Of a stretch of 54,019 bases of DNA, positions 18,697-27,516 are shown piece after piece (the first letter of the stretch is position 1; each line of letters starts with the position of its first letter). The translations under genes were made by a program, and so were the position numbers. The DNA lies in contig BAXC01000019.1 of assembly GCA_001310375.1 (NCBI GenBank), positions 1 to 54,019 of the forward strand, in the 5' to 3' direction. The DNA is from Bacillus sp. JCM 19041 (GTDB lineage: Bacteria; Bacillota; Bacilli; Bacillales; Bacillaceae_D). The notes beneath the pieces are model-generated. The model was given only the letters and a program-made list of their open reading frames with translations, was not told the origin of the DNA and made no database searches.

Positions 18697-19625
18697 TTGG
18701 AAATGTCGCGTAAACGATTGATTCAACCAAAGTCTCAGACGAGCAAGCAGAAACGGAGACCTGAACCATATCTGTTTATTGCTCCAGCGGTCATTCTACT
18801 TGTATTGTTTGCTGTTTTGCCGATTGTGATTGCACTTGGTATTAGCTTCACAGATATGGATTTGCGTGGCATTTCCAATTGGTCAAACATCTCGTTTATC
18901 GGTTGGAGAATTACCGTGTTCTCTTATCAGATCCGATTTTTTGGGTATCGATGTACAATACCTTTTTCTATGTCGTCATTGGTGTGCCGCTTGTCATTAT
19001 GTGCTCGCTTGGTGCAGCGCTATTACTTAATTACGGATCGACGAAGTTGTTTCGTTTCTTCCGCGTCATCTACTACATGCCAGCGATTACGAATATCATT
19101 GCGATCGCTGTTATCTGGGGATTTTTATACAATGTTTCCTACGGGCTGTTTAATCAGATCCTTTCGTTTTTAAATGCTGGACCAATTCCTTGGCTAGAAG
19201 ACCCAACAATCGCAAAGCTGTCGCTTATCTTGCTTGCGGTCTGGAAAGGCATTGGTATCAATATGCTGATCTATTTAGCTGCCTTGCAATCAATCCCGAA
19301 AGATTATTATGAAGCAGCAACGATTGACGGAGCTAGTCGGATACAGCAGTTCTTTAAGATTACTTTTCCGCTCCTAGGGTTCGCGACGTTTTTTATTACG
19401 GTCACGACACTAATTGGCTGGTTGCAGTTTTTCGAGGAACCGTTTGTGATGACTGAAGGTGGACCGCTGGATGGCACGATTTCAATCGCGCTCTTTATTT
19501 ACCAGGCTGGCTTTAGTTATAGCAACTTTGGTTATGCCGCAGCGGCATCGTTTGTGCTGTTTCTCGTTATCATACTGGCGACGCTCATTCAATTTAAGCT
19601 ACGTAAAAAACAAGGGGACTTGTAA
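18697..19625 (+). CDS. Sugar ABC permease, MalF-type (frameshifted)
   Basis: First membrane subunit of the importer. The start is probably TTG 18697, eight bases after AAGGAGGAG; ATG 18703 is the alternative. The break is at about 18904, where one more T gives ISFIGLENYRVLLSDPIFW. The second frame carries the remaining membrane segments and the EAA loop (DYYEAATIDGASRIQQFF, then ITFPLL). About 310 residues after repair, the usual size. Confidence 0.85.
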
Positions 19626-19637
19626 GGAGGCTATGTA

Positions 19638-20463
19638 ATGGCTGTTCAGCAACGATCAAAAACGGAAAGGGGACTAGTGGCAGGGCTCCTTATTCTAGTT
19701 GGTCTCGTCATGTCAATTCCGTTTCTATGGATGCTTCTCTCTGCATTTAAACCAAATGCAGAATTAATTCAAATTCCTGTCCGCATTCTCCCGCAGACGT
19801 GGACAATTGAAAATTTCGTCCGTCTGTTCACAGAGATGAACTTCGGCACGTACTTACGCAATACAATGATCCTAGTTGCTTGTGGGATGATTGGCCTTTT
19901 CTTTAATGCAATGGCTGGATACAGTTTTGCAAAATTTGATTTTACTGGCAACCGTATCCTCTTTTTCCTTGTTCTCGCGACGATGATGATCCCGGGGCAA
20001 GTGACGATGATTCCAGTCTATTTGATTTTAAATGAGATGGGGCTGACCAACACAATGCCTGGGATTGTGCTACCTGGTCTTGTGGCTGCTTTCAGCATTT
20101 TCTTGTTTAAACAGTTTATGTCTACGATTCCAGATGCTTTGCTTGAAGCTGCGCGTTTAGACGGGGCTGGCGAATTCTATATCTTTTTTAAACTAGTACT
20201 TCCAATGGCGAAATCGATTCTAGCGGTTCAAGGAATTCTTGCTTTTATCGGGGCGTGGAACAGCTTCTTATGGCCGCTCATCGTGGCGAATTCGCAAGAT
20301 TTATACACGTTATCAGTTGGTCTTGCTTTGCTCCAAGGGCAGGCAGGGGAAGACTATGCCTGCAGATGCTGGTTCAGCCGTCATGGTTGTGCCGATTTTA
20401 ATCGTATTTGCGATTTTTCAAAAATACATTGTTGACGGATTTACGATGTCGGGGATTAAATAA
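19638..20463 (+). CDS. Sugar ABC permease, MalG-type (two frame breaks)
   Basis: Second membrane subunit, about 276 residues, starting at ATG 19638 after AAGGAGG. The EAA loop is ALLEAARLDGAGEFYIFF, then VLPMAKS. Two close single-base losses at about 20359 (C) and 20372 (G) explain the loss of frame near the end: repaired, the sequence reads EDYALQMAGSAVMVVPIL, a standard MalG-type segment, and ends FTMSGIK. The ATPase is not encoded here; such importers commonly share a multitask ATPase (MsmX in B. subtilis). Confidence 0.84.
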
Positions 20464-20467
20464 GAAA

Positions 20468-20496
20468 AAGCCAAACAGATCTTATCTGTTTGGCTT
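20468..20496 (+). terminator. Hairpin/terminator after ABC operon
   Basis: Perfect 13-bp stem (20468-20480 with 20484-20496) starting five bases after the permease stop. It lacks a long T-run. Confidence 0.7.
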
Positions 20497-20540
20497 AGCT
20501 TGTCGACAAAGCCTTGATAAATCGAGACAGTCGACAAGCT
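20497..20540. repeat. Inverted repeat AGCTTGTCGAC
   Basis: Perfect 11-bp inverted repeat (20497-20507 and 20530-20540) with a 22-base loop, abutting the preceding hairpin. It is the first part of a repeat-rich island. Confidence 0.75.
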
Positions 20541-20586
20541 TTCTACTGTTAAGTGAATCGACGATGGATTTTCCGTTTTGTCCTCG

Positions 20587-20699
20587 ATTCCGGCATACAC
20601 TTCGCTTTCCGCGGTCCACGGATGAGCCTCACAGCTACGCTGAAAGTCTCATTTTCGTCTACTTTTCCGCTGGAGTCTACATGTGTGCAGTACGCTAGG
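20587..20699. repeat. Extragenic repeat element (Bacillaceae REP-like)
   Basis: About 113 bp containing CATACACTTCGCTTTCCGCG at the left and CCGCTGGAGTCTACATGTGT at the right. The ends are roughly complementary (CATACAC against GTGTGCAG). From memory, this combination (CTTCGCTTTCCGCGG ... GAGCCTC ... CGCTGGAGTCT) is a dispersed intergenic repeat seen in many Bacillus genomes; I cannot verify that here. No coding content is supported. Confidence 0.6.
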
Positions 20700-20754
20700 T
20701 GGAGATGATTTCACTGAAGCACTCTCCAACTCCAATTTACACCGACTTTCGCAT

Positions 20755-20915
20755 TAAATTTCTACATTCACGAGTGAATCTCCACATAACCTGCGCTAAT
20801 CTCCACATGCAAAGGTCGAATCTCCACAATGGGTGCTCGAATCTCCGCTTTTCGCATTGAATCTCCACATTCAAAGATAGAATCTCCGCATAACCTACGC
20901 CATTCTTCACATTTA
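20755..20915. repeat. Degenerate 21-bp tandem repeat array (GAATCTCCACA units)
   Basis: At least seven units share a core close to GAATCTCCACAT. The TCTCCA/TCTCCG/TCTTCA cores start at 20779, 20800, 20821, 20842, 20862, 20883 and 20904, giving periods of 21, 21, 21, 20, 21 and 21. A weaker unit is at 20761. Read on the minus strand the units give a seven-residue repeat of the type WRFxxxM, but one 20-base step breaks the phase and there is no start context, so I do not call a gene. Confidence 0.85.
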
Positions 20916-21017
20916 AGGGACACCGCATTTTTCGCTCACTTTTTTTCATCTAGTTTCTTTAGAAATCTCTATATAGCCATCTCGCTGCCTCTACTTTATA
21001 AATGTCGTTTTCCATGA

Positions 21018-21360
21018 TCTCTCTCCTTTACTGTGATGTTCAATGATGTTCCTTAAGAACAATCCCCTAATAGGGCCTGTTATGAACGGTTTTCTATTCA
21101 CTAGGGGGAGCGTGATGACGTGCTGCTTGATACCCAAAAGAGGCATGATCCTAAGTGGTTGGTGTTTAGTCTAAAGTCTTTTCATGGGGAGAGTCAAAAA
21201 TTCACACCCTTATCTAGATAGGAAAGCCACAATAAGGTAAACGTCATTCAAATGATTCAACATTCAGAATAAGGGTATGAATTCATAAAGCGAGTAACTG
21301 GTTTACATAGGGATAACGAATAAGAGGCGGATACAGAATGACGCCAGAAAAGAGGGGAAG
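21018..21360 (+). other. Non-coding leader upstream of NRAMP-like gene
   Basis: No gene supported. It contains an imperfect long inverted repeat: AATTCACACCCTTATC (21199-21214) against AATAAGGGTATGAATT (21268-21283), 14 of 16 pairs with about 53 bases between. A 33-codon reading frame starting at a GTG near 21120 is too short to support. I do not recognise a yybP-ykoY or M-box riboswitch. Confidence 0.4.
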
Positions 21361-22614
21361 ATGGAACAGCATCGGGAAACATCGAGTCCGAGAAAGAGGA
21401 CCTTTAGAGAGCGATTAAATGTGATTGGTCCAGGAGCCATTGTAACAGCTTCATTTGTTGGACCAGGAACAGTAACAACAGCAAGTAGGGCAGGGGCGAC
21501 CTTTGGAACTGCGCTTTTATGGGCAGTCATTTTTTCGATTCTTGCAACGATTGTGTTGCAGGAAATGAGTGCTCGGCTTGGTATTATGACGCAAAAAGGC
21601 CTTGGAGCTGCGATACGTGATCATTTTACAAATCCGATATTTAAATATGCTTCAATGTCACTTGTAATGGTCGCTATATTGGTTGGGTGTTCTGCTTACA
21701 TGGCTGGTGATTTGATTGGAACATCTCTTGGGATATCAACGCTGACTGGACTGTCTCCCAATTTGCTAGCTCCTATGTTTGGAGTCATCATCTTAGCGAT
21801 TGGCTTAACTGGAAGCTACAAAATCATTGAAAAATTGATGATCGGGTTTATTGTCATTATGAGCGTAGCGTTTATCACAACGATGCTGGTTGCGAAGCCC
21901 GATTTAGGGGCCGTGTTTCAAGGGGCTTTTATACCTACCATCCCAGATTCCTCAATTATTATGGTTGTTGCCTTAATCGGAACAACGGTCGTTCCATATA
22001 ACTTGTTTCTACATTCGGAAAACGTCATTGAACGTTGGAACAGCCCAAGACATTTAGCTGATTCCCGCTGGGATATTATCATTTCAATCAGTATTGGTGG
22101 TTTTATTACGGCGGCAATCTTAATTACGGCAGCAACGATGATTCAAGGAATGGAAATTGGGAATGTTGCGGATATGTCGATTCAACTTGAACCACTACTC
22201 GGTAGTTGGGCGTTGGTTTTCACAAGTATTGGCTTATTTGCGGCAGGGTTTTCATCCGCTTTGGCTTCGGCACTCGGTGCGGCGATTACAGCAAGCAGTG
22301 TATTAAAATGGAAAGGCGGAATGAAAAATATTCGTTTTAAACTCGTGTTTGCACTCGTCATCGTCATCGGTATCGTTACATCAAGTCTTGGCTTTGAACC
22401 ACTTGATGTGCTTCTTACAGCACAAGCATTAAATGGCTTATTGTTGCCTTTTGTATCAATCATGCTGCTTATTGTGATGAACAATAAAAATCGTTTAGGT
22501 AACTACGTCAATTCAGTTAAGATGAACATTCTAGGTGGCATTGTGGTCTTGATCTGTACGGGGCTAGGCATTTATAGCTTAGTTGACGCGATTGGTGCTT
22601 TTATAGGGGCATAA
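21361..22614 (+). CDS. NRAMP-family divalent metal transporter, non-canonical site
   Basis: 417-residue NRAMP/SLC11 membrane protein with about eleven hydrophobic segments; intact. NRAMP identity is shown by NVIGPGAIVTASF, LLWAVIFSILATIVLQEMSA and VVPYNLFLHSE. The metal-binding motifs are altered: in TM1 the canonical DPGN is GPGT (residues 34-37), and in TM6 the canonical MPH is VPY. In Mn/Fe transporters the TM1 Asp and Asn and the TM6 Met bind the metal. Their loss suggests a different ion, as in NRAMP-related magnesium transporters, or altered function. I do not name it mntH. ATG 21361 follows AGAGGGG. A hairpin terminator follows. Confidence 0.88.
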   Translation: MEQHRETSSPRKRTFRERLNVIGPGAIVTASFVGPGTVTTASRAGATFGTALLWAVIFSILATIVLQEMSARLGIMTQKGLGAAIRDHFTNPIFKYASMSLVMVAILVGCSAYMAGDLIGTSLGISTLTGLSPNLLAPMFGVIILAIGLTGSYKIIEKLMIGFIVIMSVAFITTMLVAKPDLGAVFQGAFIPTIPDSSIIMVVALIGTTVVPYNLFLHSENVIERWNSPRHLADSRWDIIISISIGGFITAAILITAATMIQGMEIGNVADMSIQLEPLLGSWALVFTSIGLFAAGFSSALASALGAAITASSVLKWKGGMKNIRFKLVFALVIVIGIVTSSLGFEPLDVLLTAQALNGLLLPFVSIMLLIVMNNKNRLGNYVNSVKMNILGGIVVLICTGLGIYSLVDAIGAFIGA

Positions 22615-22621
22615 CGGTGAA

Positions 22622-22653
22622 TAAACCGAGATGTTTAGCTTCTCGGTTTATTT
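22622..22653. terminator. Bidirectional terminator
   Basis: Stem TAAACCGAGA / TCTCGGTTTA (22622-22631 with 22641-22650) between convergent genes, with TTT on the right side. Confidence 0.85.
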
Positions 22654-22663
22654 CCTGTGATTA

Positions 22664-23365
22664 CTAGTCCTTTTTTAAGTTGAAATGAAAATGGCAGACG
22701 CCTTCTTTAAGGACATATTGGTCATGTTCAACATCAAATTGAGGATTGTAGCCTTTGGCAATTGACGGGTCAATCATCTCACAATACAGAATACCATACT
22801 CATGCATATCGTCTTTTGCCCACTGCTCACCAAATGGACATCTCGTAAATGTTTGTTCAATTCGTTCTGAAGAATGGAGCGTTTCGAACTCAAATAACTC
22901 ACTACGCCCCATATCATAATTGGAAAGGTAATGTTCAATTGTATTTTCATAACCTAAGTGGGCTGCTCGTTCTGCAATGCCGTTCCCTCGCGACTCTCCA
23001 AATGTCCGAACACCTTCACGAATCGCATTTTTTCCTGGTTCACCGTAGCGATCAACTACTTGTTTTGTGACATGGGCAAATAATTGGGCCATCCATGGAT
23101 AAATCTCTGGTTCTGTTTCTGGTTCTTCTACGTGAAAGTCTTTTGGAAGAAAGTTGTACAGAATGTGCTCTTCCCCTTCGGCGCTTGCGTTGCAGGCAAT
23201 TAGGTATGTGCGCTCGTACCCAAAATCTTGCACGCCTGTCGCAAAAAGAGGTAGCGCTTTTTCACCAAAAGAAGCAACAATAGAACGATGGACATGTGTT
23301 AATAACCGCGCTGTAATCTGGTACATGGATAGATGAGCAAGAGGTTGGGTGGCTTGGTTGAACAT
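22664..23365 (-). CDS. L-2-amino-thiazoline-4-carboxylic acid hydrolase-family protein
   Basis: 233 residues, intact, with AGGAGG upstream of the start. It resembles the ATC hydrolase family (named after the enzyme opening L-2-amino-thiazoline-4-carboxylate in cysteine formation). The recognisable C-terminal part is FTRCPFGEQWAKDD, then ILYCEMIDPSIAKGYNP and KEGVCHFHF, giving a CPF...YC...C pattern; an earlier motif is EGVRTFGESRGNG. The N-terminal 70 residues have a second, similar VQDFGYERTYLI segment, hinting at an internal duplication. Physiological role in Bacillus unknown. It is convergent with the NRAMP-like gene. Confidence 0.75.
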   Translation of the reverse strand: MFNQATQPLAHLSMYQITARLLTHVHRSIVASFGEKALPLFATGVQDFGYERTYLIACNASAEGEEHILYNFLPKDFHVEEPETEPEIYPWMAQLFAHVTKQVVDRYGEPGKNAIREGVRTFGESRGNGIAERAAHLGYENTIEHYLSNYDMGRSELFEFETLHSSERIEQTFTRCPFGEQWAKDDMHEYGILYCEMIDPSIAKGYNPQFDVEHDQYVLKEGVCHFHFNLKKD

Positions 23366-23427
23366 GACTTGTCCTCCTAGTGGGAATAATCGATTTAGTT
23401 TAGTTTACCTTTACCATATTTAATTGG

Positions 23428-23653
23428 TCAAGGAGCGATATCGAAGAAAGGGAAGGCGTTTTTCATGGAAGAAAAACACGAACTGATTTCGTTTGTTTTA
23501 GTCATTTTTTTACGAAGTAATTGCATGATCGTCACACTAATGATGAAAACGGCTAAGCTAACGATCCATCACCGTATCAGTAGATAAGATCTCTGCTACT
23601 AATAAGATTAAAACTGAAGTGAGAATAATCGTTTCATAGATTTTGTGTTCCAT
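23428..23653 (-). CDS. Small two-TM membrane protein (frame broken), unknown
   Basis: Starts at ATG 23653 with an excellent ribosome binding site (AAAGGAGAAGGG). It begins MEHKIYETIILTSVLILLVA, the first hydrophobic segment, then hits a stop after TDTVMDR. Changing the frame at about 23565-23572 continues as SLAVFIISVTIMQLLRKKM, a second hydrophobic segment with a basic end, then a polar tail ending FPFFDIAP. About 74 residues in all. The break fits one extra base or two missing ones. Function not recognised. The rest of the 23366-23879 gap is AT-rich with no other gene seen. Confidence 0.45.
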
Positions 23654-23879
23654 CTGTCCCTTCTCCTTTGTCCGTTACATTACACTTTAATAAATTATTT
23701 TCCCTTCTTCATCTGTAACAAAATGTATCGTAATGGTGCAATTAAAATCTCATTCTTGTTGTCATTGTTTTTCTTCTTTAACTTCTTTTCTTGTGATATA
23801 GTTTTAAATGAATAAGTGTAATTTTCTGTATATAATTACAGCAATGGGTAGCTAGATACATTATTTAAAGGGGCATAAG

Positions 23880-24140
23880 ATGAAGGAGAATTCGAATCGT
23901 GGAATTTTAATTGCTATTTTAATTTGTTTAATCTTAATTGTATTAGGAAACAACTCGTCAGAGTATTATCCTGAATTTCCTAATCAAATTGAAACGTATT
24001 CGAACGAGGATCATGTTTTTCCATTAGGAGACGATAAAATTATAATCCATGAATCTTGGGGAGAAGTAACTGTTTTAGAATGGAATGAAGAGAACAAGAC
24101 GTTTGAATTGGTGGAGACATTTAATTACCTTGATGAATGA
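23880..24140 (+). CDS. Small membrane-anchored protein, unknown
   Basis: 86 residues, intact, ATG 23880 after AAAGGGG. There is one hydrophobic segment near the N-terminus (ILIAILICLILIVLG, residues 9-23), followed by an acidic extracellular-type domain with WGEVTVLEWNEENKTFELVE. It is AT-rich compared with its neighbours. It stands alone and is followed by a hairpin. Function not recognised. Confidence 0.6.
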   Translation: MKENSNRGILIAILICLILIVLGNNSSEYYPEFPNQIETYSNEDHVFPLGDDKIIIHESWGEVTVLEWNEENKTFELVETFNYLDE

Positions 24141-24145
24141 AAAGT

Positions 24146-24171
24146 AAGCGAAAGTCAGGTGGCTTTCGCTT
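24146..24171. terminator. Hairpin terminator
   Basis: Stem AAGCGAAAG / CTTTCGCTT (24146-24154 with 24163-24171) between convergent genes. Confidence 0.75.
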
Positions 24172-24212
24172 TAGCTTATCGACAACCTTTTTCTACCCAG
24201 GATTTCACTCAT

Positions 24213-24740
24213 TTAATCGAGGTCTAGATAAACGGTGCTGAAAACCCAGTCATTGAAAGCGGTATAGTTTTCTTGGCTCAAAGGATTTGGGTAAGACATA
24301 AGCACGAGTGGAACTGGTTTGAGGCCTTGTGCGAGAGGTGGCTGTATGTAGCCGTAATGGCTGAGGTGAAAACCATTTCGTTCATAAAAAGCGGCTCGTC
24401 TTTTTTCTAGGTCACCTTCTAATGGTTCAATTTCAATGACGATCGGTTTGTCTATCTGTGCACTAAGTGCTTGTATCAATTTAGAGCCTAGTCCCCTGTT
24501 TCGAAAAGTTGTATTGACGGCAAAATGCTCGAGGAACACGAAGTCGGATGTTTCCCATATGGCTAAGAACCCCGCAATCTCACCATCAATTTCATGTATA
24601 TAGACGGTGTAGTCCTCTCGCAATAACAAGCTCTGCTGTTGTTTTAATGGTCGTCGTTCGTCTACCGGGAAACTATCTTCCATGAGCTGATAGAATTGAG
24701 GGTACTGATTTTCTTCTAGTTTTTTTAACATCTGCATCAC
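24213..24740 (-). CDS. GNAT-family N-acetyltransferase
   Basis: 175 residues, intact. The GNAT acetyl-CoA-binding region is visible as LEHFAVNTTFRNRGLGSKLI (RxxGLG-type loop), followed by AAFYERNGFHLSHYGY, the usual C-terminal strand-turn. It transfers an acetyl group to an unknown acceptor. AGGAGAGGTG precedes the start, where two ATG codons occur within four residues, so the exact initiation codon is uncertain. Confidence 0.85.
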   Translation of the reverse strand: MMQMLKKLEENQYPQFYQLMEDSFPVDERRPLKQQQSLLLREDYTVYIHEIDGEIAGFLAIWETSDFVFLEHFAVNTTFRNRGLGSKLIQALSAQIDKPIVIEIEPLEGDLEKRRAAFYERNGFHLSHYGYIQPPLAQGLKPVPLVLMSYPNPLSQENYTAFNDWVFSTVYLDLD

Positions 24741-24874
24741 CTCTCCTTACTATAGCGGTTCATTGGCGGAACGTAAATCGAATTGAAAAGATGGTTAGAA
24801 CCTGACTCATTGTACTCCTTTTATCTATTAAAGGATTGGCCGTTTCGTTTACGATCATACATAGAATGGAAATG

Positions 24875-24910
24875 AAAGACCGCCCTTATCACTTGATAAG
24901 GGCGGTCTTT
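24875..24910 (-). terminator. Terminator overlapping the FhuF-like gene end
   Basis: Perfect 17-bp stem (24875-24891 with 24894-24910). The last codons of the reductase (KTALIK and stop) form one arm, so the terminator is partly coding. On the minus strand it is followed by TTTC. Confidence 0.85.
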
Positions 24911-25619
24911 GCGAGTGGGCAGACGTTACAGTGTTCTTGATTTCCTACTTGATAATAAAAGCAACATGTTCGCCTCGGGTGTTTCGAGTCTTCTGGGTAT
25001 TCAAGATTTAAATAGTGGCTAATCGGGTTCTTGTTACAGCCAAATAATTGTCCATCTGCCTGCTGCAAGAAACAAAAGTCATTTGTAAGTTGTTGTTCTA
25101 TTTCTTCGGTCACCTGTTGAGCAAGCATCTTGCGATAAATTGAATTTATGCGAACAGATACGTTTTCCCAAAGAATGTTGTAAGGGATCGATGTTGTTTT
25201 CTTAATTGCCATAAGCAACGGAGTGATATGTAGACAGAACAGTTCATGTAATATATGCGTCCTCCAACATTCCCGCTCTTCCTTTGACCAGTCTATCCAA
25301 TGATCGACTTGTTTATTTACATAAAGTGTTTTATTGTCCTCACTTAAACCAATTTGCATGGGTGGGAATCGTAGTGCCCCATTGTGTAGAGCGAGATGAT
25401 GCAAAGTTGACGCGACCGTTACTCTCGCATAATGTTTTATAAATAAGGAGGCTGCTACTTTTAAATTTGGTGCATCTATTGCATACATATAAGTTGTTAA
25501 AAATGATCGACAGTTATCCTCGTCAAATAGGTTTGCAATGTATGTACATGAATATCGGGTGGCCAAGGATGGATACGAAACGTTTTTAATTCTTCAAGCC
25601 TTTTATCATTTATGTTCAT
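24889..25619 (-). CDS. FhuF-like siderophore-iron (2Fe-2S) reductase (frameshifted)
   Basis: Ferric-siderophore reductase-like protein that would release iron in the cytoplasm. The C-terminus has the FhuF-type iron-sulfur motif: RRTCCFYYQ, ten residues, then CNVC (C-C-x10-C-x2-C). The first frame starts at ATG 25619 (MNINDKRLEELKTFRIHP). One missing T at about 25565 moves reading to LATRYSCTYIANLFDED and onward. About 243 residues, in the family range. It lies downstream of the AraC/siderophore-binding fusion gene on the same strand and near a FeuA-like binding protein, so the three form an iron-siderophore module. The 125 bases between this gene and the next hold nothing I can identify. Confidence 0.78.
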
Positions 25620-25744
25620 AAGTCACCTTTTCTCGCTGGCGTTACATACAGGATTGATGTCGTTGCCATTATTGCGTTTTTCGGTGCAGGTGAACATAGA
25701 CGTAAGCGAGTTATTTTTGGTTATATCCGACATTATAAATTTTA

Positions 25745-27348
25745 TTAATCCAATAACTGTTCCATTTTATCAAGCACCAGTTGATGTGAGAGTGGATTAT
25801 AGCTTGTATATAAATGCCTTCCTTCAAAAATGGAGTACACTTTATTTTGTTGTACAGCCTTAATTGATTGCCAGTGTGCATTGCTTTGGAAAGCTGATAT
25901 TTGGTTACGAATGGTCTCGTTGCTTGGTAACTTGTTGTTTTTTCGATAAACAGTTAATAGAATACGGTCAGGTTGATAGGTAGCTAACTCATTAAGAGAG
26001 ATTTCTTTATAGTGAGGAATGTTTTCTACTCCCGCAGGAGCGGATAGTTGCAAGTCACCATATAAGACGGTTCCAACATTTCGTGTACCGTAGACGCATT
26101 GTACGCCGTCGCCTATCCCAAGGATAAGAATCGTCTCCCCACCAATTTGTTTATGCAATTGCTGTTTAATGAAATTGCTTTTTCGGTGTACTTAGTTAAA
26201 AAGGTAGCAGCCTCTCGTTCGCGTCCAAGTAGGCGTGCGATTTTATCTAAGTGAATGCGCCAGTTTTCTTGGAAATCGAGAGTGAGTGTAGGTGCAATGT
26301 GAGTAAAGAGTCCTTCTTTGGTTGATTGTGTCTGTTTATTTGATGCACAACGTACGATTAATTCTGGTTTGGTAGAGAGTAATTTCTCTAAATCAGGTTC
26401 ATTCTCGCCGAGTGAAAGAGTTTTATTCAAACGACTTACAGCAGGAAATGAATGGTTCATAATGGCTGCGTATGGTTCTAAGCCAAGTGCAATTAAATGG
26501 CCAGTTACTAAATGATTGAGCGATGCAATTTTATTTGAGCGCTTTACTTTATTGATATATACGGTAGGAGAGAAACCTTCTTTTGTTTTAAATTTACGGC
26601 TAAAATAAAATTCATCGTTAAACCCAACTTGTTTGGCGATTGAATGAATGGTTAAATGCGTTTGCAGTAAGAGTTGCTTAGCATGATTCATTCGAACGTT
26701 ATTTAAATAGGCAATAGGAGTTGTATGATAGTACTCTTTAAACTTTCTCGAATAGTAGTCAACATGGAGACCTGCCTTTTGTGCGAGTTTCTCACGTGTA
26801 ATATCACTCTGGTAATTGCTGTCGATGTAATCCTTGCTACTTTGAATCAATTGTTGAATAGATTCACTTTCATTTGCGTTTAATTCGTGAAATAAGAGAT
26901 AAATGAATTCTTGAAAGCTCGTATTTGCCTTCATTTTGCTCCAACTAGAAGAACGGTTTTGATGTTTTACGATCTCTTCGGCTTTTTCGTTTAGTAAATA
27001 AGGATGTGCAGGATAAAGCATCATTGGACAAGATAAGCGCGAAGGCATAAATACGCCATCCTTTTGTTCTTTTAGTGCATAGAATTGAAAATGATATCCA
27101 CTTGTCGGTTGATCAAATTCGATTTGTTGCTCGTGAACTGGATTGGAATGAACGATAATGGTTTTTCCGCGTTCAGCAGAATAGACCTTTCCATTTAGAG
27201 TGAAAGACCCTTTTGTGTCTGTTAGTAAAAGAATCCCATGAAGTGTGTGTGTTTGTTTCAATTCGCATGTATTATCAAAATAAGAAATTTTTTTGATTTG
27301 ATAGGTTAAAGTAGTTTGTTCGTCTGTTCTCTGATCATCTGTAAACAT
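25745..27348 (-). CDS. AraC-type regulator fused to siderophore-binding domain, Btr-like (frameshifted)
   Basis: About 534 residues: N-terminal cupin-like part, AraC helix-turn-helix (REKLAQKAGLHVDYYSRKFK ... HSIAKQVGFNDEFYFSRKFK, residues about 180-260), then a periplasmic-binding-protein domain similar to ferric siderophore receptors (LNHLVTGHLIALGLEPYAA; KLLSTKPELIV). B. subtilis Btr has this architecture and activates feuABC when bacillibactin binds. The break is at about 26160: one more base gives LNSxLHKQIGGETILILG, joining the second frame. It is divergent from the FeuA-like gene, whose expression it probably activates. Confidence 0.85.
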
Positions 27349-27477
27349 GGAAGGAAGAACCTCCTTATTATTTGTTCAAAATCAAGTTTGCTGAAGTATA
27401 TAGAAAAGTCGTTAACTTCCATTAGATGACTGGAATATCTATGGACGCTTATTGCTGTTCTTTATACTATTATAGAT

Positions 27478-27496
27478 GATTATGATTCTCACTATC
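27478..27496 (+). promoter_or_regulatory. Fur-box-like sequence
   Basis: GATTATGATTCTCACTATC matches 16 of 19 positions of the Fur box GATAATGATAATCATTATC. It is about 20 bases upstream of the FeuA-like start, in the divergent AraC/feuA promoter region. It indicates iron repression. Confidence 0.75.
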
Positions 27497-27516
27497 AATT
27501 GAAAGTAGGTATTTAC

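Noticed and set aside
15275..20463. True pseudogene operon (GH3 and importer)
   Set aside because: All breaks are single-base homopolymer changes and every catalytic or EAA motif is intact, so sequence error is more likely than decay.
20755..20915. CRISPR array
   Set aside because: Units are about 21 bp, degenerate, without constant repeats and unique spacers, and no cas genes are nearby.
20737..20949. Minus-strand 70-codon gene across the 21-bp array
   Set aside because: No ribosome binding site, and the repeats dictate the translation; kept only as a note on the repeat.
21018..21360. Mn (yybP-ykoY) or Mg (M-box) riboswitch before the NRAMP-like gene
   Set aside because: I could not find the conserved core sequences; only a long inverted repeat is visible.
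22849..23336. Plus-strand open frames opposite the ATC-hydrolase-like gene
   Set aside because: Overlapping shadows without start signals; the minus-strand protein has family motifs.
25620..25744. Possible coding remnant between the FhuF-like and AraC-fusion genes
   Set aside because: Short frames exist, but none has a start signal or similarity I can name.
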